64,000 nucleotides of DNA from Spirochaetales bacterium (GTDB taxonomy: Bacteria; Spirochaetota; Spirochaetia; JC444; Marispirochaetaceae). The translations under genes and the position numbers were made by a program. The notes under the pieces are model-generated. The model saw nothing but the letters and a program-made list of their open reading frames with translations, was not told the origin of the DNA and did no database searches. The stretch lies in NCBI GenBank assembly GCA_016935695.1, contig JAFGQL010000011.1, forward strand, positions 1 through 64,000. Reading direction: 5' to 3'. Positions within the stretch are counted from its first letter, which is position 1. Each line of letters begins with the position of its first letter. This document shows, piece after piece, positions 52,168 through 61,987 of the stretch.

Positions 52168-52962
52168 ATGGCAGCGATCATAGAATTGACAAACGTAACC
52201 TTAATCCGTGGAGGAATTGCCATTTTACGGGATATAAACCTGTCTATTCCCGCAGGAAAAACCACGGTCATTATTGGTCCTGCAGGAAGCGGAAAAAGCA
52301 GCCTCCTAAAAACAAGCGCCGGCCTTCTGGATCCGCAAAAAGGCAATGTGCGGTATCTGGGCAGGGATTACCGGAGCCTGAATGACAGGGAACTTTTGGA
52401 AACCAGAAAAAAAACCGGATTTGTGTTTCAGGACAGCGCACTGTGGGCCAACCGCTCAGTGTATGAAAACTTAAGTCTCCCCCTCGTTCTTCATAATCCG
52501 GACCTGACGCCTTCAGATATAGACGCCCGGGTACATGAGCTAATCCGCAAGGTCGGGTTCTGGGACAACCCCCACCTGAGACCCGCCCAGGTTTCTGCGG
52601 GAGAACGGAAACTCATCTCCTTTGCCCGCGGGATCTGCAACAACCCGGAAACCCTCTTCCTGGATTTCCCGACCTCAGGGGTGGATACGAGCAACGCGCG
52701 CAAAATGGAATCCATCATGAACGTGTTTAAAACAGAAGGAAAAACCCTTTGTCTTTCCACCCACGAGAGCAGGACCCTTACCATGTATGCCGATTATCTG
52801 ATAGCTCTGGATAAGGGAGAAATTATTGCCGCCGGCCCGTATCCCCAGATATTGAGACAACACAATGATCACTTACGGGACATCATAGCTGACGTCATAG
52901 AAACCAATGAAGCACAATCAGAAGGGGATGATCTGCTTGACCTCATGAATACAGGAGACTAG
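52168..52962 (+). CDS. mlaF: MlaF-like ABC ATPase with non-canonical Walker B (LFLDFPTSGVD)
   Basis: IGPAGSGKSSLLKT Walker A, VFQDSALWANRSVYENLSLPL, VSAGERKLISFARGI signature, STHES H-loop. Confidence 0.9.
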   Translation: MAAIIELTNVTLIRGGIAILRDINLSIPAGKTTVIIGPAGSGKSSLLKTSAGLLDPQKGNVRYLGRDYRSLNDRELLETRKKTGFVFQDSALWANRSVYENLSLPLVLHNPDLTPSDIDARVHELIRKVGFWDNPHLRPAQVSAGERKLISFARGICNNPETLFLDFPTSGVDTSNARKMESIMNVFKTEGKTLCLSTHESRTLTMYADYLIALDKGEIIAAGPYPQILRQHNDHLRDIIADVIETNEAQSEGDDLLDLMNTGD

Positions 52963-52974
52963 AATAGCAACAGC

Positions 52975-54021
52975 ATGAAATTCAGACTTCGGTTCGCTGA
53001 ACAGATAACAGGATTATTCGTCCTCATAGCCATCGGAATGATTGCCCTTGTACTCGTATTCATGGGCATCAACAAACGCTGGTACGTAGATGATCCTGTA
53101 TTTTTCACCAAATTCGAGTCCGCAGAAGGGCTCAAGACAGCCATGGCAATACGGTTTAAGGGTTTTCAAATCGGGCAGATTGATGCTCTTCAGCTTTTAG
53201 ATGATGACACGGTCGAAGTACGGTTCACCATTTACCGGGAATACCATTCACGGGTACGGGAAAACACAGTTATTGAATTCGCCACAAATCCACTTAACCT
53301 GGGCGGGGGCCTTTTGCTCCATCCGGGTAAATATGTCACCGCGCCTAAACCAAGCGGTTCTTACATCCCTTCCCTGGATTTCGCCGACGGCATTAAACTG
53401 GTAAAAGATGGCCTTGTGGAAACAAAATCCTCGGATGAAATTTCGGTAATGATGGGGAATGTCGGCGATATTCTAGTGCATATAAAGGAAGAAACACTTC
53501 CCGCCGTCAATACCCTCCTGCGGAATGTTGATGCCATCGCCACCGGCGCTGACAAAGGTCCTCTCGGTCAGACACTCTACCATGTAGAGGACATAACCCG
53601 GGACGCTGCTTCTGTCATGTCGGAAATCGCTGCTGCATCAAACAAACTGGTCGGGGACATAACTCAGCTGTCGGAATCCTTGCGATCAGAACTTTCTGAC
53701 CCCGCCGTCCTGGTGAAAAAACTGGTCGCTCCTGACAGCACAGCCGCGTTTCTTTTGAACGATCATATGGCACTGTATGCCCAGATTGACGGGATTCTTT
53801 CAGGGGTGAACAATTCCATACAACAGGTAGAAGACATTACCCGATATATCAACGCGACGACCCCCCAGATTACCGGATTAATTGAGGAGACCAGGCAAGC
53901 CCTGGATCAGGGAAAGGATGTTCTGGAAGGCCTGAAAAACAATCCGGTTCTTCGCGGCGGTATTTCACCTGAAAAAGAACAACCCGGCACGTTCCGGGGA
54001 TACCGGGATGGAGATTTTTAA
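52975..54021 (+). CDS. mlaD: MlaD/MCE-domain lipid transport protein
   Basis: N-terminal TM, VFFTKFESAEGLKTAMAIRFKGFQIGQIDALQL MCE domain, long helical tail. Confidence 0.9.
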   Translation: MKFRLRFAEQITGLFVLIAIGMIALVLVFMGINKRWYVDDPVFFTKFESAEGLKTAMAIRFKGFQIGQIDALQLLDDDTVEVRFTIYREYHSRVRENTVIEFATNPLNLGGGLLLHPGKYVTAPKPSGSYIPSLDFADGIKLVKDGLVETKSSDEISVMMGNVGDILVHIKEETLPAVNTLLRNVDAIATGADKGPLGQTLYHVEDITRDAASVMSEIAAASNKLVGDITQLSESLRSELSDPAVLVKKLVAPDSTAAFLLNDHMALYAQIDGILSGVNNSIQQVEDITRYINATTPQITGLIEETRQALDQGKDVLEGLKNNPVLRGGISPEKEQPGTFRGYRDGDF

Positions 54022-54950
54022 TGAAACGCCTGATCATTTTGCTTGTTCCACTCGTGATCTGTACCGCCGCATGTTCATCAAAGCCGGATAAGGGGCCGGA
54101 CGTGTACACAAAACGGAATAAAGCCGCTGAATATGCGGTTTACGGCAACACCTATTTTGACAGTGCTATGTACGAACAGGCACTGGGCTTTTTTACCATG
54201 GCACTTGAGTTGAACATTTCCGTAGACAATCAGGACGGTATGACAGCAAACTACATTTCGGCAGGAAAAACACTTATTGCTCTGGGCAAACAGGAACAAG
54301 GCGAAGAGTATCTCCTAAAAGCAGTCCAGCTTGCACGGAACCTCGGTAATCCGGAACTCGCGGTACTGTCGCTTGCGAACGCGGGGGAAGCTTATCTCCA
54401 GACCGGAGATGTCGAAACAGGCCGTCCGTATATAGAAGAAGCACTTGAACTGTCAGCCACAATTCCCGGCGGAACGGAAACTGTCGCGGTTCTTTATCAT
54501 AACGCGGGAGTACTGGCCAAATACGACGGCGATCTGGATCGGGCGCTGAACAGCTTCACGAATGCCGCCTCGATCAATAAAAACCTTTCGAGACTCACTC
54601 TGTTGGCGGCCAATTACTATATGATCAGCTCAATCTATTCGAAACTGGAAAAGTATGACGAGGCCCTCGATTTTGCGCACCGAGCTCTGGATAACGATAA
54701 AAAAACAGAACACAGTTATGGAATAGCGAAGGACATCCACGCTCTGGCCATCATTCACCGTAAAGCAGGTAATCATAAGGAAAGCTACGAATATTTTAAG
54801 AAAGCCTGCCTCATATATGACACCCTGCGGCTTAAACCCGAGTTAATGGAAGTACTCGAGGCGCTCATATCCATGGCCGCAACCTGGGGAACCGAGGCCG
54901 AGGTAATAAAATTCACCCAGGACTATCTGTTATTGAAGGAAACACCATGA
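54021..54950 (+). CDS. TPR-repeat lipoprotein
   Basis: Lipobox CTAACSS; repeated TPRs; ATGA overlap with mlaD. Confidence 0.85.
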   Translation: MKRLIILLVPLVICTAACSSKPDKGPDVYTKRNKAAEYAVYGNTYFDSAMYEQALGFFTMALELNISVDNQDGMTANYISAGKTLIALGKQEQGEEYLLKAVQLARNLGNPELAVLSLANAGEAYLQTGDVETGRPYIEEALELSATIPGGTETVAVLYHNAGVLAKYDGDLDRALNSFTNAASINKNLSRLTLLAANYYMISSIYSKLEKYDEALDFAHRALDNDKKTEHSYGIAKDIHALAIIHRKAGNHKESYEYFKKACLIYDTLRLKPELMEVLEALISMAATWGTEAEVIKFTQDYLLLKETP

Positions 54951-55360
54951 AAAAAGCCGTTCAGTCCATACTTAAAGGGTATATTCATTTTTTTAAAACC
55001 TCCACAAGCTTCCTCCTTGTACTTCTGTTTTTCCTTGCCCTGGCTGTTGCAGCGGGGTATCCCATGTGGTTTCTTGCCACAAAGGAGCCTGCAGTATATA
55101 CCGCGTTCGCCCTAAGCTTTCTCGCGCTGCTTCTGTTGTCCTCTCTTGGGATGCGGCTAAAAGGTATCACCGATCGCGATGGAACAGCCGGATTGTTCAC
55201 CGCTATACGGGAATTCTTCGTAAACACAGGAAAGTACCTGCTTGCCATCGTCACTGGTTTGTGCACTGTATACCTTTTCGGTCATGGAATGATTGCCTTC
55301 GGGATTGCCGGCGCCGCAACATTTCTGACATTAACAGGGTTTCTGTTTTTTAAAAACTGA
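54947..55360 (+). CDS. Small integral membrane protein
   Basis: 137 aa with 3-4 hydrophobic segments; overlaps upstream ORF. Confidence 0.75.
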   Translation: MKKAVQSILKGYIHFFKTSTSFLLVLLFFLALAVAAGYPMWFLATKEPAVYTAFALSFLALLLLSSLGMRLKGITDRDGTAGLFTAIREFFVNTGKYLLAIVTGLCTVYLFGHGMIAFGIAGAATFLTLTGFLFFKN

Positions 55361-55361
55361 T

Positions 55362-56270
55362 ATGGGTTTTCTGCAACTGACAAGACTGTCTGTCCGCGTG
55401 GTATCCCTCAGCCTGGCGCTGATCATCTTGTGCATACCCCTTGCCGCTTTTCCCAGGATTCACAGCACAACACTACAGGATCCTGTCTTCCGCCAACTGA
55501 AGGAAGATATTGACCGCTATCACCAGTCGGTCCAACGGAATGAACCTGTGCCTATGCTGAGTATTTTCGAACTTACGGTGCCCGTAGAAATGGACATCCT
55601 TTCTGTTGCTGCCCGGTGCAATCTTCCCTACGAAGCAATTGCAACCCTCAACGGCTACGCATCCAATGTTTTTTTTAAGGGCGGAGAAATACTGCTTGTT
55701 CCCAATATGCCCGCTGTATTTGCCCGCACCGACAAGCCAACAGACCTCGATATGCTGATAGTAGCCTCCCGTGCGAGTGAAAACCGTATGGAAATTCGAA
55801 TTAATTCCAGGAAAATAATCGCTTTCACAGGTACCCGGTTTCATCCCGTTGAACGGGCCATGTTTTTGGGGGTATTTTTCAGATATCCGGTACTCGCCGG
55901 CTACATAAGCTCCGATTTCGGCCGCAGACACGATCCCTTTACCGGACATCCAGCCTTTCATAACGGCATTGATCTCGCCGCGCCGGTGGGAACTCCTGTA
56001 ATCGCCGCACGGGAGGGAACGGTAACACGAATTGCACAAAACGAAGTTCTGGGAAACTATATAATCATCGATCACAAAAGCGGTTATGAAACCCTTTACG
56101 GACATCTGTCAAAAGCCCTTGTTCGGTTGAATCAAGAGGTTCATTCGGGTATGATAATCGGTGAGATAGGAGTTACCGGCATGACGACCGGTCCTCATCT
56201 CCACTTCGAAGTACGGCAGCATGGCAATCCTCAAAATCCAAAACTGCTGCTGCCAAAGGGACAGGAATGA
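55362..56270 (+). CDS. M23-family peptidase, LysM-like + LytM domain
   Basis: SSDFGRRHDPFTGHPAFHNGIDLAAPVGTPVIAAREGTVTRI..GPHLHFEVRQHGNPQNP. Confidence 0.92.
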   Translation: MGFLQLTRLSVRVVSLSLALIILCIPLAAFPRIHSTTLQDPVFRQLKEDIDRYHQSVQRNEPVPMLSIFELTVPVEMDILSVAARCNLPYEAIATLNGYASNVFFKGGEILLVPNMPAVFARTDKPTDLDMLIVASRASENRMEIRINSRKIIAFTGTRFHPVERAMFLGVFFRYPVLAGYISSDFGRRHDPFTGHPAFHNGIDLAAPVGTPVIAAREGTVTRIAQNEVLGNYIIIDHKSGYETLYGHLSKALVRLNQEVHSGMIIGEIGVTGMTTGPHLHFEVRQHGNPQNPKLLLPKGQE

Positions 56271-57220
56271 AGAGGTTCATATGCCCATACATTCTTCTCG
56301 CTCTTCTCATACCAGGCGCTGCTGCGCCGATTAGCGGACCCTATACATCTACCCTGGCTGTTTCCGCAGGATCAGCCGTGGAAACGGAAATCGTTATAGA
56401 AGACATCTTCGGGGTTGCCATAGAAGGGGACATGGATTTCATTGCGGGATTCGATCTGGAACTTCATATCGCACCGGCTCTGGCACAGTACCGGGACAGC
56501 TTTGCCCTCTTTGTATACCAGGGAGTGACCCCGTCGCCTTCTGAAGGAGTACGCCGTTACAGCGGAGAAGAACTCGGCTTCTCTGTCCTGCCCCCCTCCC
56601 GGCGTGAGTTTATCCGGTATAGTTTCCCGGGAGAAACCGGCCGGCCTTCAGATCCCGACATAACAGTTTTTCACACCGCCGTCAATCCGGACAAGCTTCC
56701 TCTCCTGTGTACAGTTCTGCCGGTCATGAAGGGTATTCCGAATTCTCTTTACCGTGAAAAAATCAAGGTTATCGCCAAGCCGGTAGTGAAGGATGTTGGC
56801 GCGCTGTCACTTCTCATGAACAACGAACATCCTGTCCTTGTACGCATAGATGATACCGAAATAAAGGGGCCCTGGCAGAAGATTCTTCTCTCACCCGGGC
56901 TTCATACCGTGAGTATCCATTCTGAACACTACTCACCGTTGACGAAACAAATCGGAGTAGAGCGTGGCAAAACGGCAGTCTTGAACCTTGAGCTTGTTAA
57001 GACAGAACCGAGAATCATCTTTGAAATCAACCATAACGCCGCGGTATACCTGGATGGGGAAAAAATCCTGGAGCCGGGTAAAGAAAGGACGATTGCCCCC
57101 GGCGATCATTCCATTGTGATCAACATCGGCGATTACAGCCTGACCCAGTCCCTGAAAGTCGAAGGAGGAAGGGTTTACCGTATTCAATTATCTATGGATA
57201 TTGTTATAAAAGTTGATTAA
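56267..57220 (+). CDS. Exported PEGA-domain-like protein
   Basis: Signal peptide; GLHTVSIHSEHYSPLTKQIGVERGKTAVLNLEL, AVYLDGEKILEPGKERTIAPGDHSIVI. Confidence 0.75.
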   Translation: MKRFICPYILLALLIPGAAAPISGPYTSTLAVSAGSAVETEIVIEDIFGVAIEGDMDFIAGFDLELHIAPALAQYRDSFALFVYQGVTPSPSEGVRRYSGEELGFSVLPPSRREFIRYSFPGETGRPSDPDITVFHTAVNPDKLPLLCTVLPVMKGIPNSLYREKIKVIAKPVVKDVGALSLLMNNEHPVLVRIDDTEIKGPWQKILLSPGLHTVSIHSEHYSPLTKQIGVERGKTAVLNLELVKTEPRIIFEINHNAAVYLDGEKILEPGKERTIAPGDHSIVINIGDYSLTQSLKVEGGRVYRIQLSMDIVIKVD

Positions 57221-57317
57221 ATTTATCCAGTGTACAGGTCGATAATAAGGGTGTCGGCGACCTAATATAGTTCCCCTCCCAGTTTACTATATTTAACCAA
57301 CCGACAACCTAGCTTAA

Positions 57318-57351
57318 GGCCGGTTCCCCGCAAGGGGGATCGGTCTTTTTT
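57318..57351 (+). terminator. Intrinsic terminator after Mla/M23/PEGA operon
   Basis: GGCCGGTTCCCC-GCA-GGGGGATCGGTC-type 12-bp stem (3 G-U) then T-run. Confidence 0.8.
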
Positions 57352-57439
57352 ATGCTATTTTTTTTATTGCGCTGCATCCCCCTCCCTTTACCCCGTGAAA
57401 GGACGAGCCTGGTTCCGCCAGGACCTATAGGTCCATAAC

Positions 57440-57478
57440 TTGACAAAGATTGCCTTGGGACTTACTGTAAGCCTCATG
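57440..57478 (+). promoter_or_regulatory. Sigma-70 promoter of PBP gene, predicted leaderless
   Basis: TTGACA (57440-57445), N17, TACTGT (57463-57468), 7 nt, ATG (57476); no SD. Confidence 0.65.
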
Positions 57479-59962
57479 GGTTTTTCACGAAAACAGCGGG
57501 TATTGATTGACGGAATTATTGCGCTTGCCGTCCTGTTTGCGGTCATTACCGGAGCCGCCGTCGGGCTTGCGGTTTCATCAACAAAAAACATTGATATCAT
57601 TCGCGAAATCGGCAACTACGAACCTGCCCTACCTACACAGGTCCTCGATAAACACGGAAGGGTTATCACCGAGTTTTTCGGCGACCAGAAGCGGGAAATT
57701 GTTTCCCTTAACGAACTCCCCAAGCATCTGATATACGCATTGATTACCCGTGAAGACCGCCGTTTTTACTCCCATCGAGGTTTCGATCCGCTCCGGTTTT
57801 CCAGGGCGGTTTTCGACTGGGCCACCGGAAATTTTTCCGGAGGCGCAAGTACCATCACCCAGCAGGTAGCCGGATGGATATTCGCCGACCGTAAAGAAAA
57901 ATCCATCACCAGAAAACTGAAAGAGTTGTGGTACTCCTTTCAGGTTGAACGGGTACTGTCCAAAGACCAGATACTGGAACTCTATGTTAACCTGATGCCT
58001 CTGGGCCACGGCACTGACGGCGTAGAAGCCGCGAGCCAGTTTTATTTCAACCATTCAGCCAGGCACATGACCGTCGCGGAATCGGCCATTCTGGTTCCCC
58101 TGTTGTCCGCTCCCGACGCCTTCAGTCCGATCAAAAATCCGGAAGTAGCAAAAGAGAAACAGCAGTCGGTTCTGCGCGAAATGGTACAGCTTGGCTATTT
58201 ATCCCAGGAAGAAGCAGACCAGTCGGTTCAGGAATTCTGGGACAACTGGGACTATACCCGTTCCAACATAACCGGGGCGTACCTGGATAATGAAAGCCTT
58301 GCACCCTACTTCACTGAATACGTACGGCAGACGCTGGAGGAAATACTTTACGGATCCGCAAACATCAATAGAGACGGATACACGGTGTACACGACGCTGG
58401 ACCTCGATTACCAGGAAATCGCCGACAGAGAAATGTCAACCGGGTATACGGAAATCAATACCGCGTACCGTAATACCCGTTCAAGCCGGCTGGATCTCGC
58501 TGATCAGGCCTACATCCCCATCGTTGACATGATTTCCCTGGCATTCGACGTTAACTCCATGAAAGTTGCGGGAGTCCAGAATAAAAAAGAAGCGACTCAG
58601 TCGTATTTCAACGATATTAATCCGGCTCTTGATCTTGTTTCCCTGATGTTCGGTAACCGTAAAGTCCGGCAGAGCGCCGACACCGTCTATACAATCAGAA
58701 AAAAAGCCGATGAACGCACGATTGTCGAAGGGGCCCTCATCACCATCGAGAACGGCACAGGCCATATACTGGCAATGGTCGGCGGCCGTGACTTTGAAAT
58801 CACCAAACTTAACCGGGCAGTCCAGGCCCAGGTACAACCGGGATCGGCGTTTAAGCCGCTGTATTATTCCGCGGCGATCTCATCGCGGAAATTCACGCCG
58901 GCAACCAGGCTGTACGACGGACCAATGATGTGGACCAACCCTGACGGCACAGTATGGGATCCTACGAACTACCTTGGAGACTGGAAAGGATCCGTGCTCC
59001 TCCGCTTTGCCTTGGCAACTTCTATGAATATTCCGTCAATTCAGGTTCTGGAAGGGGTCGGGTTTGAAGCAGCCATTGAACGGGCATCTCTCCTTCTGGG
59101 CAAATACGAGTTCCGCAATGATGAAAACAATTTCCCAAGGAAGTATCCCCTTGCTCTCGGTATTGTAAAAGTCGCCCCTATAGATATGGTAAGGGCTTAC
59201 GCTACCTTTCCCGGACAGGGTAAACGGGTTGAACCGATTGGCATTATTTATGTAGAAGACCGTGAAGGAAACACCATTCTTGAGTATGAGAAAGAACTCC
59301 TCAATGAACGGAAAAACGGCAACACTCAGCTGATTCCCCCACAGGACGCGTATATGATGGTGAATCTCCTTCAAAGTACTGTTGAATACGGCACCCTGGC
59401 AAACCGGAGAAGGCAAGTCGGCGGTTTCGGCGAAATGGCCATGGCAGGGAAAACAGGAACCACCCAGAACTGGGGAGATGCCTGGACCTGCGGTTTTTCA
59501 CCCTATGTCACCACTGCAGTCTGGTTCGGTTTCGACCAGCCGGGGAACTCCCTGGGCCGTGATTTGACAGGCGCCACTGCGGCCGGTCCTGTCTGGGCCC
59601 GTTACATGAAACAGATCCACGCAAACCTTGAGCCCAAGGAATTTAAACGTCCTGAAACCGGCCTTGTCACCGCAATTATCTGCGCCAAATCCGGCCAGCT
59701 GCCGACCTATGCCTGTACTGATGGAACAGTGGAAGAGCTGTTCCTTGCTGGAACCGAACCGAAAACCCCCTGTGAGTATCATGAATGGCAGCAGGAACGG
59801 GATGATATACTGCTCAAGCGTATCCAGGACAGCATGATGCGGATTGAACTGCCGGACCTGAATATACATGATCTGCAAAAGGACGACAGGAGCAGTGACG
59901 CTTCTGACCGCTTTTTATCAAACCCGATCAGCTCTGATTCAGAAAATCCGCTCCTTGACTAG
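57476..59962 (+). CDS. Class A penicillin-binding protein (PBP1A-like); start set at MGFSRKQRV
   Basis: REDRRFYSHRGFDPLRF, GGASTITQQVAG, PGSAFKPLYYSAAI, SMN, AGKTGTTQNWGDAW. Confidence 0.95.
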   Translation: MGFSRKQRVLIDGIIALAVLFAVITGAAVGLAVSSTKNIDIIREIGNYEPALPTQVLDKHGRVITEFFGDQKREIVSLNELPKHLIYALITREDRRFYSHRGFDPLRFSRAVFDWATGNFSGGASTITQQVAGWIFADRKEKSITRKLKELWYSFQVERVLSKDQILELYVNLMPLGHGTDGVEAASQFYFNHSARHMTVAESAILVPLLSAPDAFSPIKNPEVAKEKQQSVLREMVQLGYLSQEEADQSVQEFWDNWDYTRSNITGAYLDNESLAPYFTEYVRQTLEEILYGSANINRDGYTVYTTLDLDYQEIADREMSTGYTEINTAYRNTRSSRLDLADQAYIPIVDMISLAFDVNSMKVAGVQNKKEATQSYFNDINPALDLVSLMFGNRKVRQSADTVYTIRKKADERTIVEGALITIENGTGHILAMVGGRDFEITKLNRAVQAQVQPGSAFKPLYYSAAISSRKFTPATRLYDGPMMWTNPDGTVWDPTNYLGDWKGSVLLRFALATSMNIPSIQVLEGVGFEAAIERASLLLGKYEFRNDENNFPRKYPLALGIVKVAPIDMVRAYATFPGQGKRVEPIGIIYVEDREGNTILEYEKELLNERKNGNTQLIPPQDAYMMVNLLQSTVEYGTLANRRRQVGGFGEMAMAGKTGTTQNWGDAWTCGFSPYVTTAVWFGFDQPGNSLGRDLTGATAAGPVWARYMKQIHANLEPKEFKRPETGLVTAIICAKSGQLPTYACTDGTVEELFLAGTEPKTPCEYHEWQQERDDILLKRIQDSMMRIELPDLNIHDLQKDDRSSDASDRFLSNPISSDSENPLLD

Positions 59963-59982
59963 AATTCTGGAGGCATACAGCC

Positions 59983-60375
59983 ATGGAAATCGGTGTCCAC
60001 GAAATCATAATTAAAAAAAGGGTACGAAAGGATTTAGGCGACCTGGGCCATCTGATGGACAGCATGCGCCATCACGGGCTGTTGAATCCCATTCTTATTA
60101 CCGAAGACAATGAACTGATTGCAGGTCACCGCCGGCTTGAATCAGCCATACGGCTGGGCTGGCGTACAATAGAGGCCCGTGTATACACACATCTTACAAG
60201 GACAGAAAAGCTGGAGATGGAGCTGAATGAAAACCTGTTCAGAAAGGATTTCAACGAAGAAGAAGTCGCGGAAGGATACACCCGGCTCGACCGTCTCAAC
60301 CACCCTTCATGGATCCAGCGTATGTGGTTACGGCTCGTCAAATTTATTCAAAAATTTTTTAAGATAAAACGCTGA
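59983..60375 (+). CDS. ParB N-terminal-domain-like protein with basic amphipathic C-terminus
   Basis: LIAGHRRLESAIRLGW, NENLFRKDFNEEEVAEGYTRL, C-terminal WIQRMWLRLVKFIQKFFKIKR; SD GGAGG. Confidence 0.85.
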   Translation: MEIGVHEIIIKKRVRKDLGDLGHLMDSMRHHGLLNPILITEDNELIAGHRRLESAIRLGWRTIEARVYTHLTRTEKLEMELNENLFRKDFNEEEVAEGYTRLDRLNHPSWIQRMWLRLVKFIQKFFKIKR

Positions 60376-60381
60376 ACAGTT

Positions 60382-61956
60382 TTACACATCCCAAATTTCA
60401 TGGAAAGAATGGGGATGCTCACAGTATTTACAGGAGTAGGTATTACTGTTCAAGCGGATAAACTCTGCCTTCACCGGTTCGCAGTGACTCGGATGTGAAA
60501 TACAGTTTTCGTTTTTACAGGATATTTCCCTAAAATTGTATACCCTCGGCGGCGTGTGCATTCTGTATTTTTTTGTAATTTTGCTGCCGTGAATGATATT
60601 GAGGGTACATTCCGGCGCCACCGCTCCCAGCATCTTTATCTGCCGTTCATCAAATGAAAGCACGTTGGGCAGGCTAATGATTCCTTTGTATATCCCTTCC
60701 TCGTTTGAATGGTATACCCCGTGAGAACTTCTTATATTCAGGTTCATGATACGACGTATTTTATCGATATGGTCCCAGATCAGGGCCAAATCACGGCCCT
60801 TGCCGATATGATCTATCACAATACCGTTTTCTACAGGCTTTATGCCCACCTTGTAATTATGCGGCTTAGCCCGCTCCGCGGCAACTTCCTCGACAAAATC
60901 ATCCGCATAGGTTTCCTCTTGAACACTGCTTCCGCTGAAATCCTTTCCCAGATCACCAGCGAGAAGACCTATCTCTACTATGCGGGTAAAGTACCCATTA
61001 ATCGATTGCCGGTCCCAGCCATTGAGAGGCGTTGCATCCAGGAACGAAGGAATTGTGGGAAACTCCCGGTGCCGGGGTAACGGATGATAAAACCTGGTAC
61101 CTTCAGCAATTTTCGGCAGAAATTCCCTGGTGAAAGATACCGCAGCCCGCAGCGACTGGGCTTTCTCACGAATTTCATCACCCATCCTTTCTAATTGTAA
61201 CCGGGTAAAATACCATATGGGCGCAGTTGCTCCCGATGCCAGATATTCGTCAATAGAAGCATATTCACGCACCAGAAAACCGTTACGTTTCATTTTGTCT
61301 ATATAGGAAGCCGGCATTTGCAGCTCTTTCGGCGCCACAAGATCAACCTGTACCTCTTTGAATACCCGTAAACCGTCGGCTTTCGAATGAACAGTCCGAC
61401 CGTGAAAAAGATCCCCGACAAGGGCAAGATGAATATGTGAATTATCCCATTCCCGCTGTTCAAGAAAACTGAACTCATCCAGAAATTCCTGGGTAGGATG
61501 CTCATGCCGACCGTCTCCGCCGTTAATGAATGACGGTTTAGGATAGCCGATTTGCCGGGCATAATCACCAAGAGCCTCGTCCAGCCATGAACATAAACCT
61601 TCTTCCTTACTGCGGACAACAAAAAGTGAACGGTCGGCATAGCCGAAAAGCATTTTAACCGTATCGGTAATGCTTTCCTTTTTGTTAAAAGAGGAGGTAT
61701 GGGGGTTAAACACATTTACCCTGGCGCCGTGGAAACGCGCGGCGTTTATGAAAGATTCTTTCGTACGCGTACTGTCTTCAAGAAACATAATATACACAGA
61801 AAGAGCGTTATCCTGTATGCGGAAGTAATCCACATCTTCTCCACGGAGGGTTTTCAATTTCAGTTCCCGTGTTCTTTCATACAAATACATCTGTTCGGCA
61901 ACAGAAAAACTGTTTACAACCTCAAGACTTCTTCCCCGAAACAGGTTCATACTCAC
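60382..61956 (-). CDS. pyrBI: Fused aspartate carbamoyltransferase catalytic + regulatory (PyrB-PyrI)
   Basis: FLEDSTRTKESF, HPTQEFLDEF, HPLPRHREFPTIP; C-terminal zinc ribbon CKNENC...CKYCEH. Confidence 0.93.
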   Translation of the reverse strand: MSMNLFRGRSLEVVNSFSVAEQMYLYERTRELKLKTLRGEDVDYFRIQDNALSVYIMFLEDSTRTKESFINAARFHGARVNVFNPHTSSFNKKESITDTVKMLFGYADRSLFVVRSKEEGLCSWLDEALGDYARQIGYPKPSFINGGDGRHEHPTQEFLDEFSFLEQREWDNSHIHLALVGDLFHGRTVHSKADGLRVFKEVQVDLVAPKELQMPASYIDKMKRNGFLVREYASIDEYLASGATAPIWYFTRLQLERMGDEIREKAQSLRAAVSFTREFLPKIAEGTRFYHPLPRHREFPTIPSFLDATPLNGWDRQSINGYFTRIVEIGLLAGDLGKDFSGSSVQEETYADDFVEEVAAERAKPHNYKVGIKPVENGIVIDHIGKGRDLALIWDHIDKIRRIMNLNIRSSHGVYHSNEEGIYKGIISLPNVLSFDERQIKMLGAVAPECTLNIIHGSKITKKYRMHTPPRVYNFREISCKNENCISHPSHCEPVKAEFIRLNSNTYSCKYCEHPHSFHEIWDV

Positions 61957-61987
61957 TCCCGCGTATCTGCTGTAACTGCCTGCCGGC

